Below, piece after piece: positions 44,149-54,300 of a stretch of DNA of 64,000 nt. The notes under the pieces are model-generated. The model did not search any database, was not told where the DNA came from, and saw only the letters and a list, made by a program, of their open reading frames with translations. Origin of the DNA: VRUE01 sp963742535. Lineage in GTDB: Bacteria; Actinomycetota; Thermoleophilia; Solirubrobacterales; 70-9. A program made the position numbers and the translations under genes. Location of the stretch: positions 2,294,001 to 2,358,000 of the forward strand of contig CAVUMC010000002.1 of assembly GCA_963742535.1 (NCBI GenBank). Direction: 5' to 3'. Position 1 is the first letter of the stretch, and the number at the start of each line of letters is the position of its first letter.

Positions 44149-45033
44149 TTGGTAAGGCAGTGGGACGTATTCATCTGCCACGCGCAAGAGGACAAGGCTG
44201 AGCTTGTGCGCCCGTTGGCAGAGGAGCTGAGAGATCGCGGACTTAGTGTCTGGTACGACGAGTTTGAGCTAAGGGTTGGAGACTCGCTCCGGGGTCGGAT
44301 TGACGAAGGCCTAGCGAATAGCCAGCATGGCATTGTCATCCTCAGTCCAGCGTTTTTCGGAAAGTCGTGGCCTGAAAGCGAGCTTGACGGTCTGGTCGCG
44401 CAAGAGGAGCCCGGTCGCCGCCGGATTCTTCCGGTTTGGCACCAAGTCGGAAAGGACGAGGTAGTCGCCGAGTCGCCTACCCTGGCAGGGAGGTACGCAG
44501 CGCGATCCAACCAGTCAATCTCCGATCTGGCCGATGAGCTTCTTCTTGCTATTGGCTCGCCAGAAAATGAGCCTCTAGCCGAGGCTCTGTCCGGCAATTT
44601 GAAGCTCACGCCGAGGCCGAGCCAGATCGAACTCCACATGCTCCCATCTGGCGCGGGACTCATAGACGCGATGATCGGTCGACACGAGGGAATCTACGAT
44701 TTCGACTCGATACCAGATCCAGACTTGCGAGAGAGCGTCGCGGGTCAGATTCAGGAGCTGCGGGACGTTGCCGAAATTTGGCCAGAGCTACCGCTTCCTG
44801 ACCAAGAGCGAGCTAAGAACAGAGCCGTCGAGTATGTCCTTGAAATGCTCGATAACCATCTGATACCCCAGGTTGGCTACTACGAGCGGCAACTGGTCGG
44901 TCCCGATGGCGAGGCGACGCCTTGGCGCGGGGTCGTCCTGCGAGTCGCACATGCGGAGGCCATAGCGGAGGCGCAACGTAACCAGCGTGAAGGGCAAGGC
45001 GCGCAGCCTCAACCTGAGGATTCATCCAGATAG
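44149..45033 (+). CDS. TIR-domain protein with unknown C-terminal domain
   Basis: A 294-aa protein. The first 130 residues form a TIR domain: VRQWDVFICHAQEDKAEL, the WYDEFELRVGDSLRGRIDEGL loop, IVILSPAFFGKSW and E78 in the WPESEL position that is the NADase glutamate in active TIR proteins. The rest (about 150-294) is a helical acidic domain with no known match. TTG at 44149 is preceded by GGAGG with a 7-nt gap, so it is the likely start. TIR proteins in prokaryotic defence cleave NAD+ or make cyclic ADPR signals, often with a sensor partner; none is adjacent. It is convergent with the recombinase, overlapping by 25 bp. Confidence 0.85.
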   Translation: MVRQWDVFICHAQEDKAELVRPLAEELRDRGLSVWYDEFELRVGDSLRGRIDEGLANSQHGIVILSPAFFGKSWPESELDGLVAQEEPGRRRILPVWHQVGKDEVVAESPTLAGRYAARSNQSISDLADELLLAIGSPENEPLAEALSGNLKLTPRPSQIELHMLPSGAGLIDAMIGRHEGIYDFDSIPDPDLRESVAGQIQELRDVAEIWPELPLPDQERAKNRAVEYVLEMLDNHLIPQVGYYERQLVGPDGEATPWRGVVLRVAHAEAIAEAQRNQREGQGAQPQPEDSSR

Positions 45034-45698
45034 GCGTTGAGCATCGCTCGCGCTTCGACCTCGCTGCCTGGCATCAAATGTCCGTAGCGGTCGAGTGTGA
45101 TTGTGATCGTCGCGTGGCCGAGGTACGTGCTCAAAGTCTTGGGGTTTAGACCAGCAGCGATTCCGATGCTGGCGTAGGTATGGCGACCCTCATGGAATCC
45201 GAGCGGCTTGAGGCCCTCGTCCTTCCAACGTGTGTGCGTGCGACGACGCAGGATTCCGGCGTCGGTCGGCCAGGTCGGATTGTTGGTGCTGGGAAAGAGC
45301 AGGCCATCGCTTGGGTGGTCGAGCAGCACGAAATGATCGGCTAGGAGCACGCCGAGCTTGTCAATAATCGGCACGCTGCGCGGCTTACGGGACTTAGTTG
45401 GGATGAACTCCTTGGCCCCCCTGTCCCAGCTTCGGTGAACGTGAATCCAGCCGCCATCGAGATCGACGGCGGCAACATCGAGCGCCAGCAGCTCGCCGAG
45501 GCGAAGACCCGCGTAGACGGCGAACCCGAGCGTTGCGCGGTCCTTTGGTCGCATTGCGGCGATCAGCTCCGCCGCCTCGACTGGCGAGGCGATTCGTTCG
45601 CGCGCTTTCTCACCCGTTGGGAGTCGAAGCCCATTGCACGGATTGAGCTGCACCCAGCCGCGCAGTTCGGCAAAGGCGACCAACGCCCGGCCGAGCCC
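45009..45698 (-). CDS. tyrosine recombinase (integrase), N-terminally truncated
   Basis: The visible catalytic domain is about 229 aa: R in YAGLRLGELLAL, HEGRH (H-x-x-R), LGHAT and the nucleophile Y in TLDRYGHL. Homology begins with GLGRALVAFAELRGW, the last helix of the core-binding domain; everything before it, including the arm-binding and most of the core-binding region, is absent. The frame stays open upstream to 46466, but that part is the antisense of the relaxase remnant. The catalytic part would still bind DNA poorly without its N-terminus, so activity is doubtful. It lies near attL, the usual place for an element's integrase. Confidence 0.8.
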   Translation of the reverse strand, partial: GLGRALVAFAELRGWVQLNPCNGLRLPTGEKARERIASPVEAAELIAAMRPKDRATLGFAVYAGLRLGELLALDVAAVDLDGGWIHVHRSWDRGAKEFIPTKSRKPRSVPIIDKLGVLLADHFVLLDHPSDGLLFPSTNNPTWPTDAGILRRRTHTRWKDEGLKPLGFHEGRHTYASIGIAAGLNPKTLSTYLGHATITITLDRYGHLMPGSEVEARAMLNAYLDESSG

Positions 45699-45699
45699 A

Positions 45700-46551
45700 G
45701 CACCGACAAGCAGGAGATGTACGTCGCCACTTCGCGTACCCGCGAGGAGACCCGCCTCTACGTCACTCCCGAGATCCAGGTCGAGCGCAACGAGTTCGCC
45801 CCCGCCGCTCCCGAGCGCGAGCCGATTGCCCACATCGCCGAAGCAGCCGCGCGCGACCGTGCCCAGACCGCTGCCCATGATGAGGCACTGCGGGCCGAGC
45901 TGGCGAAGCTGCCGACCGAGGAGCTGGCGGCGCGGCACAAGAAGCTGGTCGGTCCGGCCGCCGTTGAGGGCCGCCATGAGGAGCGCTATGCCGGCGAGGT
46001 CCGCCGAGTTGCCGAAGCGCGCGAGCAGCTTGAGCGCGCGGTCACAAGATGCGAAGCCGTCGAAGCACTCGGCAGGCGAGAGCGCCGCGAGCAGCTTCCC
46101 GACGCCCTCACTCGCGAGGAGACGTGGAGGAAGGCTGTCGAGCAGAGGACCGCGGCGTTTGAGCAGATCGAGCCGCCGGGCACGGAGGTCCGCCGCGAGC
46201 GCGAGCTTGCCAAGCAGGTGCTCAACCAACGCGCGGCCAAGGCTCTCGCCGCCGCCCAGATTGCGCCGCCCTCCTACATCGCTAAGGAGCTGGGGGAGAG
46301 GCCCGCCGAGCCGACCAAGGCTCGCGTCTGGGATCAAAGCGTCCGCGAGGTCGAGCGCTACCGGCTCGAACATGGAGTGAGCGACACGACGAAAGCCCTT
46401 GGCCCCGGAGCCGCCGGAGCCGAGCGAGCGCTCGGCGCACAGGGACGCGCAGCGAAGCCTCGCCAATCATCAGCGCAGGCTTGAGCTTGAGCACCGGCTG
46501 GAGATTCAGCACCGAGGGATCGAGATGGACCTCGGGGGGCCGGGGTTCTAG
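45700..46551 (+). pseudogene. relaxase (TraA/MobF-type) C-terminal remnant
   Basis: Reading + from 45700, MYVATSRTREETRLYVTP is the end of the helicase part of TraA-like conjugative relaxases, followed by a typical long helical tail (ELAKLPTEELAARHKKLVG, RERYRLEHGVSDTT-like). The N-terminal relaxase and the Walker motifs are missing. Near 46404 the frame shifts by one base: the original frame stops at 46484, while the +1 frame continues as EPSERSAHRDAQRSLANH and LELEHRLEIQHRG to 46551, which looks like the true tail. Head-to-head with the truncated integrase, it marks a deletion or rearrangement of the mobility module. Not functional. Confidence 0.78.
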
Positions 46552-46707
46552 TGCCCCGACCCGCGCGATTGAAGCACCGGGCTCGCGGCCCTCAACCCCC
46601 TGCGGGGGTCGGTCGCTTCGCGACCTTGACCGCCGCTCGCCCGGCGCTGGCTTGGCGGGTAGGTCGGGGCGGGGGATTCGGTGTCGAGCCAAAACGCAGC
46701 GGTCGCG

Positions 46708-46980
46708 CTAACGCTTTCGAGGCGGAGCTATCCGGTATTGCCCATGCTGGGCGGCCGGTTCGAAGCGGATTCCCTCCAACAAGTCAGCGGGCTCGACCCC
46801 GAGTGCGCCGCTCAGCCTGATTACCGAATCGAGCCGGGGGAGCTGGCGACCCCGCAGCAGCTCCGAGATTTGGGTTCGGTGTAGCTCAGCTAGCTGGGCC
46901 AGCTTTTCCTGCGAGTACCCGGATTGCTCTAGGCAGCGCGTCAGGTTCTCCGCGAAGCGCTGGGCGACCTCATCAGCCAC
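46708..46980 (-). CDS. XRE-family helix-turn-helix regulator
   Basis: A 90-aa protein consisting of an HTH_XRE domain: RFAENLTRCLEQSGYSQEKLAQLAEL, then the recognition helix HRTQISELLRGRQLPRLDSV and a third helix DSVIRLSGALGVEPADLL. Likely a repressor of the element. GTG start at 46980. The 100 bp upstream contain a near-palindromic TTTAGGCTACAGGCTAAA (47009-47026), which may be its operator. Confidence 0.85.
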   Translation of the reverse strand: MADEVAQRFAENLTRCLEQSGYSQEKLAQLAELHRTQISELLRGRQLPRLDSVIRLSGALGVEPADLLEGIRFEPAAQHGQYRIAPPRKR

Positions 46981-47008
46981 GAGGCGGAAGTCTTCCGGTC
47001 AGCGTTGC

Positions 47009-47026
47009 TTTAGGCTACAGGCTAAA
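47009..47026. promoter_or_regulatory. candidate operator of the XRE regulator
   Basis: TTTAGGCTACAGGCTAAA, with near-palindromic arms TTTAGGCT/AGGCTAAA and an internal direct repeat AGGCTA. It is 29-46 bp upstream of the XRE start codon on the other strand, the position of an autoregulatory site. Confidence 0.45.
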
Positions 47027-47176
47027 ACCGGGTGAGAAAACCCGACAACTTTGATACCGTCTCCGATCGCTCGATGGGCCTCTTCTCCGGGAGCGTCGGC
47101 CTAGTGGGGCAGGTCGGCGCTCCCGGCTGGGGACTCGAAGGATCGAGCCGATGAAAGATGGAGCCAACTACAAGCC

Positions 47177-47211
47177 GGGGCGCTCCCGGCCTAGTCAGCA
47201 AAGAGCGCCCC
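47177..47211. repeat. GC-rich hairpin
   Basis: GGGGCGCTC at 47177-47185 and GAGCGCCCC at 47203-47211, perfect 9-bp arms, 17-nt loop. Between the XRE and winged-helix genes; may stop transcripts from the left. Confidence 0.5.
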
Positions 47212-47422
47212 GACGCACATGCCCGCTAGGCGGACTTGTGGATCTTGAGCAGGGGCAGAACCTGCTCGGCCATGCGAATACGCATGTCTCACTCACCTCC
47301 TCCCGGTGTTGCTTTGAGTCCGGTTGCACCGGCAGTTGGTGCGGGCGCAACCGGCTCAGCAACGATTGCGCAAAAAACGCCTCACCGGTTGAAGGCAATT
47401 TTCTCTAGGGAAATTCGACGCG

Positions 47423-47477
47423 AATCAATGTGCTTTGATTGCGCCAATAAGGATTGGCTGAGCAATAGTCAGCCAAT
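47423..47477. promoter_or_regulatory. dyads upstream of the winged-helix regulator
   Basis: AATCAA/TTGATT (47423-47428 and 47435-47440) and the perfect 9-bp pair ATTGGCTGA/TCAGCCAAT (47453-47461 and 47469-47477). The second ends 18 bp before the AAAGGAG ribosome binding site. The spacing suggests operators for autoregulation by the downstream protein. Confidence 0.5.
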
Positions 47478-47508
47478 TCACTGACCCTTAATTCAAAGGA
47501 GTGAGAAC

Positions 47509-48177
47509 GTGGCGCAGGCCAAGACTCGCCAGGGCAAAGCCCGTCGGAAGCGCAAGCAAACCGCGATTGGCAACAAGCAGGCTCAGGAGGCGACCGCCGA
47601 TCTGATCGACCACCGGTTGCGCAAGGCTCTCTCACATGAGATGCGGGTTCAGATTCTCTCGGTTGCGAATCAACGCGAGATCAGCCCAAGCGAATTCTCC
47701 GAGGAATTAGGAGTTCCCCTCTCCAATGTCTCCTACCACTTCCGCAAGCTGTTCGAGTACGACTGCATCGAGCTGACTCGCGAAGTCCCGGTCAGAGGAA
47801 GCCATGAACACCGCTACGTCGGCACCAGGAGAGGTTTGATCGCGGATGCAGATTGGGCCAAGCTGGGGCAGGGCACCCAGGCCGGCGTGCGCATCGCCGG
47901 ATTCCAAGACCTGATCAACCGCTGCACCCAAGCCGTCGAAGCTCAAACGTTCGATCGTCGCGAGGACGCGACCTTCTATTGGGTTCCGATGGGGCTCGAT
48001 GAGATCGGCTGGGAGAAAATGCAAGCCGCGATCCGACGCATGATTGATGAAGTCGAGGATTGCGAAGTGGAGAGCACCGAGCGCGTCGCTCGGGGAGAGA
48101 GCCAAACCTTTCCGGCGACATTCGGAATATTGGGATTCGAGTCTCCCAAGAAACCGATCTGGAACCGCCGCAAGTGA
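47509..48177 (+). CDS. winged-helix (ArsR-like) regulator
   Basis: A 222-aa protein. After a basic N-terminus (KARRKRKQTAIGNKQ) it has DLIDHRLRKALSHEMRVQIL, and a winged helix EISPSEFSEELGVPLSNVSYHFRKL, close to the ArsR/HTH_20 pattern. The C-terminal half (GTQAGVRIAGFQDLINR...) has no known match and may bind a ligand. GTG start at 47509 after a clear AAAGGAG. It is directly upstream of the RHS gene and flanked by dyads, so it probably controls that gene and itself. Confidence 0.82.
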   Translation: MAQAKTRQGKARRKRKQTAIGNKQAQEATADLIDHRLRKALSHEMRVQILSVANQREISPSEFSEELGVPLSNVSYHFRKLFEYDCIELTREVPVRGSHEHRYVGTRRGLIADADWAKLGQGTQAGVRIAGFQDLINRCTQAVEAQTFDRREDATFYWVPMGLDEIGWEKMQAAIRRMIDEVEDCEVESTERVARGESQTFPATFGILGFESPKKPIWNRRK

Positions 48178-48251
48178 CGTGCCGAGAAATAGAGCGGCGG
48201 AGTCGCCGCAAAGAGTGACACCCTCTTCCCGCTTGAGAACAAATAAATAAA

Positions 48252-48308
48252 CCAGTGAACTGGATTACAGCGGTATCTTTGACAAGTTGTGCGTCCTTTG
48301 CATAGGGT
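48252..48308 (+). promoter_or_regulatory. RHS-gene promoter with adjacent palindrome
   Basis: CCAGTGAACTGG (48252-48263) is a 12-bp dyad. 15 bp on, TTGACA (48279-48284) and TAGGGT (48303-48308) form a near-consensus promoter with 18-bp spacing, one of few classical promoters in the window. Transcription would start some 50 bp before the RHS ATG. Confidence 0.6.
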
Positions 48309-48365
48309 GCGGCGTGAAGCAGGCAGGAAGCCGCGAAGTTTGACCCAGGAAGCAAGGGAGGGTGT

Positions 48366-51300
48366 ATGGGAGGGCGAGGTCCGGTAGGTGCTTGGGGTGT
48401 ACAGCTCACCGACATTCGAGGTAAACGGATTCTCATTGGAGTAGTCGCCTTCCTTGCCGCATTGACTAGCTTGTCTGCGCTGCCATCCTCAACATTTGCG
48501 ACAGCGCTGCCTTCGGTAATCAAAGAAAATACGACTCTTACTCCGGCCGGCAGCCCATATACCGGCACTTCGACGATTGAAACGGGCGTCACTCTCAAAG
48601 TGGAACCTGGGGTCAAATTGACCGTCGGTCAGCTAACTGTCCAAGGTACGCTGAAGGCAGAAGGCACTACGGGAGAACCCATAGTTTTTACGTCTGCTGC
48701 CAAAGTCCCTCAAGCCCGCGATTGGGGGAATGTGGTCTTCGAACCGGGCAGTGGCGCATCAGTTCTTGACCATGCGGAAATCGCCTACGGCGGCGCGGTG
48801 ACGAACTCCGGCGCGATCGAAGTCAAAAACTCTTCGCCGACAATCACCAACTCGACGATCCGCAGCAGCGGCTACTACGGGATCAAGGTCTTTGCCGGAA
48901 GCCCGAACATAGGCAACAACAAAATCCTGAACAACACGGGTATTGGCGCCTACTTCGCCGCGGAAGCCGAAAAGACTCTCGAAATCAACTTCCACGACAA
49001 CCTCGTCGAAGGCAACGGCAGCAGCGCCGCGGTCTTTGTCGAACCGGGCGCCGGGCCGACCGTCGCCACCAGCTTGGGCCACAACACGATCACTAAAAAC
49101 TCAAGCCTCCAGGCCATCTACTACAACGGCGGCCCGAAAGAAAGGGAAATCCCGCCCGACATCGCCAACAATACGGTCAGTGGCAATACCGGGAGCAGTG
49201 GCAACCAAGTCGCCTTCTCCGGTGTGCTGGCGAAATCGGCGACTTGGGAAGCGCCAACGGCACCCCTCTACATCGGAAGCGGTCTCAAAGTGAACAGCGG
49301 CCTCACTTTGACGCTCAAGCCCGGCGTCACCATTCACGGCGGTTCGCTGGAAGTCTTCGGCACCCTGAAAGCCGAAGGAGAATCGTCTGCGCCCGTCGTC
49401 TATGAACCCGCCAGCGAAAGCAGTCGCTGCGGTTCTCTCAAATTCGAACCCGGCAGCGGCGCATCGGTGCTCGATCACGTCGAACTCTACCGCTGTGGTG
49501 CGAATGTGAACTCCGGCGCGATCGAAGTCAAAAACTCTTCGCCGACAATCACCAACTCGACGATCCGCAGCAGCGGCTACTACGGGATCAAGGTCTTTGC
49601 CGGAAGCCCGAACATAGGCAACAACAAAATCCTGAACAACACGGGTATTGGCGCCTACTTCGCCGCGGAAGCCGAAAAGACTCTCGAAATCAACTTCCAC
49701 GACAACCTCGTCGAAGGCAACGGCAGCAGCGCCGCGGTCTTTGTCGAACCGGGCGCCGGGCCGACCGTCGCCACCAGCTTGGGCCACAACACGATCACTA
49801 AAAACTCAAGCCTCCAGGCCATCTACTACAACGGCGGCCCGAAAGAAAGGGAAATCCCGCCCGACATCGCCAACAATACGGTCAGTGGCAATACCGGGAG
49901 CAGTGGCAACCAAGTCGCCTTCTCCGGTGTGCTGGCGAAATCGGCGACTTGGGAAGCGCCAACGGCACCCCTCTACATCGGAAGCGGTCTCAAAGTGAAC
50001 AGCGGCCTCACTTTGACGCTCAAGCCCGGCGTCACCATTCACGGCGGTTCGCTGGAAGTCTTCGGCACCCTGAAAGCCGAAGGAGAATCGTCTGCGCCCG
50101 TCGTCTATGAACCCGCCAGCGAAAGCAGTCGCTGCGGTTCTCTCAAATTCGAACCCGGCAGCGGCGCATCGGTGCTCGATCACGTCGAACTCTACCGCTG
50201 TGGTGCGAATGTGAACTCCGGCGCGATCGAAGTCAAAAACTCTTCGCCGACAATCACCAACTCGACGATCCGCAGCAGCGGCTACTACGGGATCAAGGTC
50301 TTTGCCGGAAGCCCGAACATAGGCAACAACAAAATCCTGAACAACACGGGTATTGGCGCCTACTTCGCCGCGGAAGCCGAAAAGACTCTCGAAATCAACT
50401 TCCACGACAACCTCGTCGAAGGCAACGGCAGCAGCGCCGCGGTCTTTGTCGAACCGGGCGCCGGGCCGACCGTCGCCACCAGCTTGGGCCACAACACGAT
50501 CACTAAAAACTCAAGCCTCCAGGCCATCTACTACAACGGCGGCCCGAAAGAAAGGGAAATCCCGCCCGACATCGCCAACAATACGGTCAGTGGCAATACC
50601 GGGAGCAGTGGCAACCAAGTCGCCTTCTCCGGTGTGCTGGCGAAATCGGCGACTTGGGAAGCGCCCGCCATGCAGCTGTACGTGCCCAGTGGTGTCAAGG
50701 TGGCCAGTGGTGCCGTGTTGACGCTGAAGCCAGGCGTCACGATCTATGCGCCGAACCTTGAAGTTCTCGGAACGCTGAGGGCGGAAGGGACCAGCCCCAA
50801 ACCAGTTTTCTTGACGGGGCTAAAAAGCGAAAAAACAGGTGAATGGGGGTCCATCAAATTCGAACCCGGCAGCGGCGAATCGGTTCTCGATCATGCGGAA
50901 GTTGCCTACGGCGGATCGGCTCTCCCTAGCAACGGGATGATCGAAGTCAAAGGATCTCATCCCACAATCACCAACTCGACTATTCGCGGTGCGAAGTACT
51001 ACGGGATCAAGGTCACCGAATCTGGATCGCCGCGAATTGAATGGAACCGCTTCCGTGGGAACGCCAGCGGTCTCTCCTACAGCGGCACCGGGAAACTTTC
51101 GGCGCCGAACAACGATTGGAATTGCACAAGCGGGCCAAAGCCTGCGGGCTGTGGCGACTCGGTGACCTCAAACGTGAACTGGCAGCCTGATGTTCCGCTC
51201 CCCGAACTGGCGGGTCATTGTCGTGGCAAGGAAAGCCAATGCAAGGACGGCGCCGATCCGGTCAGCCTCGCGACGGGGGCGCTGAACTACTCCCATCGCG

Positions 51301-54300
51301 ACCTGCTCTTGACCAACAAGGGTAAGACGCCCCTTGAATTCGCCCGTGCCTACTACTCGGGCTCGAGTGCGGACGCCGGCCTTGGGCAGGGCTGGTCACA
51401 GACAGGTCTCGCCAGCGCGACCGAACAGGAATCCGGGGAAGTCCTCGTGGTGAGACAAGATGGACGGCAGGATCTCTTCCAGAAAGCCGGCGGGAGCTAT
51501 GTGGCGCCCTCCGGCGTAACCGACACCCTCGCCAAGGTCGGAAGCGTCTTTCAGTTGACGACCCTTGAAGGCACGATCTACCGCTTCGATGAAAGCGGTC
51601 GCATCGCGTCGATCACTGATGATCATGGCCTCAAAACAACCTATGCCTACAACGCCGAAGGCCGCCTCTCGACCATCACCGATCCCTCAGCCCAAACGCT
51701 GACCTTCGCCTACAACGGCTCCAATCACATCGGCTCGGTCAAAGACTCGACGGGCCGCGAAGTCAAATTCGCCTACTCGACGGCCGGCGACCTCGAAACC
51801 GTCACCGACGCCCTGGGCGGCGTGACCAAATACGCGTATGACACCCAGCACCGAATGACCTCGATCACCGATACTCGCGGCAGCGTGATCCTAAAAAACA
51901 CCTACAACGGCGAAGGCAAGATCACCGAACAGGAAGACGGCCTGAAAAACCTCTGGAAACTGAAATACGAACCGAGCGAAACAATCGTCACCGAACCGCA
52001 AGGCGGCAAAATTGCCTACGGCTTCGATGTCCTGAACCGCGTCACCTCAGAAACCGACCAGCTTGGGCGCAAAACTACGACCAGCTACGACGCGGCGGGT
52101 AATGTTGATGAAGTCGTCCAGCCGGGTGGCGCCAAATGGGAATTCGACCACGACGCTGCGGGGAACCTGACTTCAACGGTCGATCCCGAAGGAGGCGAAC
52201 GCTCCTACGAATACGACGCCCAGAACCATCTCACCAAATATACAGGCGCCAGAGGCGACTCCTGGGGCTATGAATGGTCGAAAGCCAACGATCTGACGAA
52301 GGTCACCGACCCCGAAGGTGGCGAAACTACCTTCACCTACAACGAATCCGGCCAGCCCCTGAGCAGCACCGACCCCGACAAACATAAAACCGAATTCACT
52401 TACGACACTCGGGGCAATCGCCTCAGCTTGACCGACACGCTCAGCCACAAAACGAGCTTCGAATACAACAGCCGCAACTACCTGATCGCAAAGACGGCAC
52501 CGGGGTTGAAAGCCGAAGGCTTCGAACGTAACGCCCTGGGCGATCTCTTGACCCGTACGACGCCCGAAGGCAACAAAACCAAATACGCCTACGACGCGAA
52601 TGGCCTGCCGACTCAGATCACCGATCCCGGCGAAGGTGTCTGGAAAATCGCCTACAACGCGATGGAGCGTCCGACCACCTACACGGACCCGCTCGAACAG
52701 CAGACCAAAATCTCCTACAACGGCAACCTGAAGCCGACCAAAGTCATCAACCGTCGCGGCAAGGAAACGACCTACGGCTATGACCTCGCTAACCAGATCA
52801 CCGAAGTCCACGCGCCCGAAGGGGGCGACTGGACCATCGGCTATGACGGTCGCGGCAACCGGACGAGCATGGTTGATCCTCGCGAAGGCGAAACGACCTA
52901 CGAATACGACCTGCTCGACCGGATGACGAACGCCAGCGAGCCCCTCGAAGTTTCGACCGAATACGGCTACGACGCCAACGGCGATCTCACCTCGGTAAAA
53001 GACCCGCGCGGCAACACGACCGAATACGGCTACGACAAACTCGGCCGCTTGGTCGAAGTGGCCCAGCCACTGGAAAAGACCACAAGCTTCGAATACGACC
53101 TTGCCGGCAACCTGCTTGCTAAGAGCAACGCCGCTGGCACACTCGAATACGGCTACGACGCGGCGAACCGACTGACCGCAGTCAAAGCGGGGGAAGCGAC
53201 ATTGCGCTCTTACGGCTATGACTCAGCAAACCGTCTCACTAGTGCCGTCGATGGCGAAAGCCACAACCTCGAAATCGGCTATGACGGCGACGGGCGTCCG
53301 ACGTCGATTAAAGACGGACGCGGTCAGTCACTCACCCGCGCCTACAACTCCCGGGGGCTACTGACCAAACAAGTCGATGGACGAGGCACGCTCGAATATG
53401 GCTACGACAAACTCGGACAGCTCACGTCCCTGACCGACCCTCAGGGCAAAGCTACGAGCTTTGCCTATGACCCCGAGGAAGACCTGAAAGAAGTCAAACG
53501 GCCAAACGGCGTCGTCACGAATAACGTCTACGACGACGCAGGACGTTTGTCGGAAGCCACCTCGAAAGATGAACTCGGTGCGACGCTCGAATCCCTCAAA
53601 TACGGCTATGACCCGGCCGGGAACGTCACTAGCCGCTACGACGCTCGCCTGAAAGAAGAAACGACCTTCGCCTATGACCCGCTTGAGCGGCTGACCGAAT
53701 CCAACCCGCCCGGCGAAGGCGCCGACGCCTACGCCTACGATCCGGCCGGCAATCGCACGGAAGCTGATGGCACGACCTATGAATACAACGCTCTGAACCA
53801 GCTCACCGAATCATCTGACGGCACGACCTATGGCTATGACGGTGCCGGTCGGCTGACGAGCAGAACCAACGGCGCCAAAGAAACGACCTATACCTGGGAT
53901 TTGTTCGACCATTTGGCCAGCGTTGAAAGCGAAGCGGGATCGACTAGCTACGCTTACGACGCGTTGGGGCGTCTCAGTCAAAAGGCAAGCGGACCTGAAA
54001 CCCAGGTCACTCACTATGGTGATCTCTCGGACTTGGCGACCTCTGATGCCAATGGTAAAGGGGAAACCGTTGCGAGCTACGTGCAAGGAGCAAAGGGCTT
54101 GCTTGAGGAACGCACGGGATCTACGGCCTATCCCCTGGCAAACGTGCACGGCGACATCGTTAGCGTGACCAACTCAGGTGGGGCCGTCGAATCCAGGCAG
54201 TCTTTCGATCCTTGGGGGGTTCGGCTCTCCGGACCGGAACGCGCAATGGGGTATCTCGGCTCCCAGGAGCGCCGTGGCGATCCCGCGTCGGGCTTGATCC

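Larger units (their letters stand above)
46981..47508. other. intergenic control region of the element
   Basis: No gene is supported in these 528 bp. It holds a candidate XRE operator (TTTAGGCTACAGGCTAAA, 47009-47026, which also contains the direct repeat AGGCTA twice), CGGGT/ACCCG hairpin arms just after it, a GGGGCGCTC/GAGCGCCCC hairpin at 47177-47211, and two dyads before the winged-helix gene. Short open frames here have no credible protein composition. Confidence 0.5.

Noticed and set aside
45698..46466. N-terminal extension of the integrase
   Set aside because: Its sequence (GRALVEHLLGKLALAADLRARRLDLL and similar) is the antisense of the relaxase helical tail, not an arm-binding domain.
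47151..47408. 85-aa open frame between XRE and winged-helix genes
   Set aside because: Cysteine-rich, irregular composition, no family and crossed by hairpins and operators.
49101..50492. Repeated 228-aa minus-strand frames
   Set aside because: They are antisense of the 705-bp repeats of the RHS gene; their repetition comes only from the repeat.
48804..50664. CRISPR-like or satellite repeat
   Set aside because: Units are 705 bp, in frame and encode beta-helix protein; no spacers.
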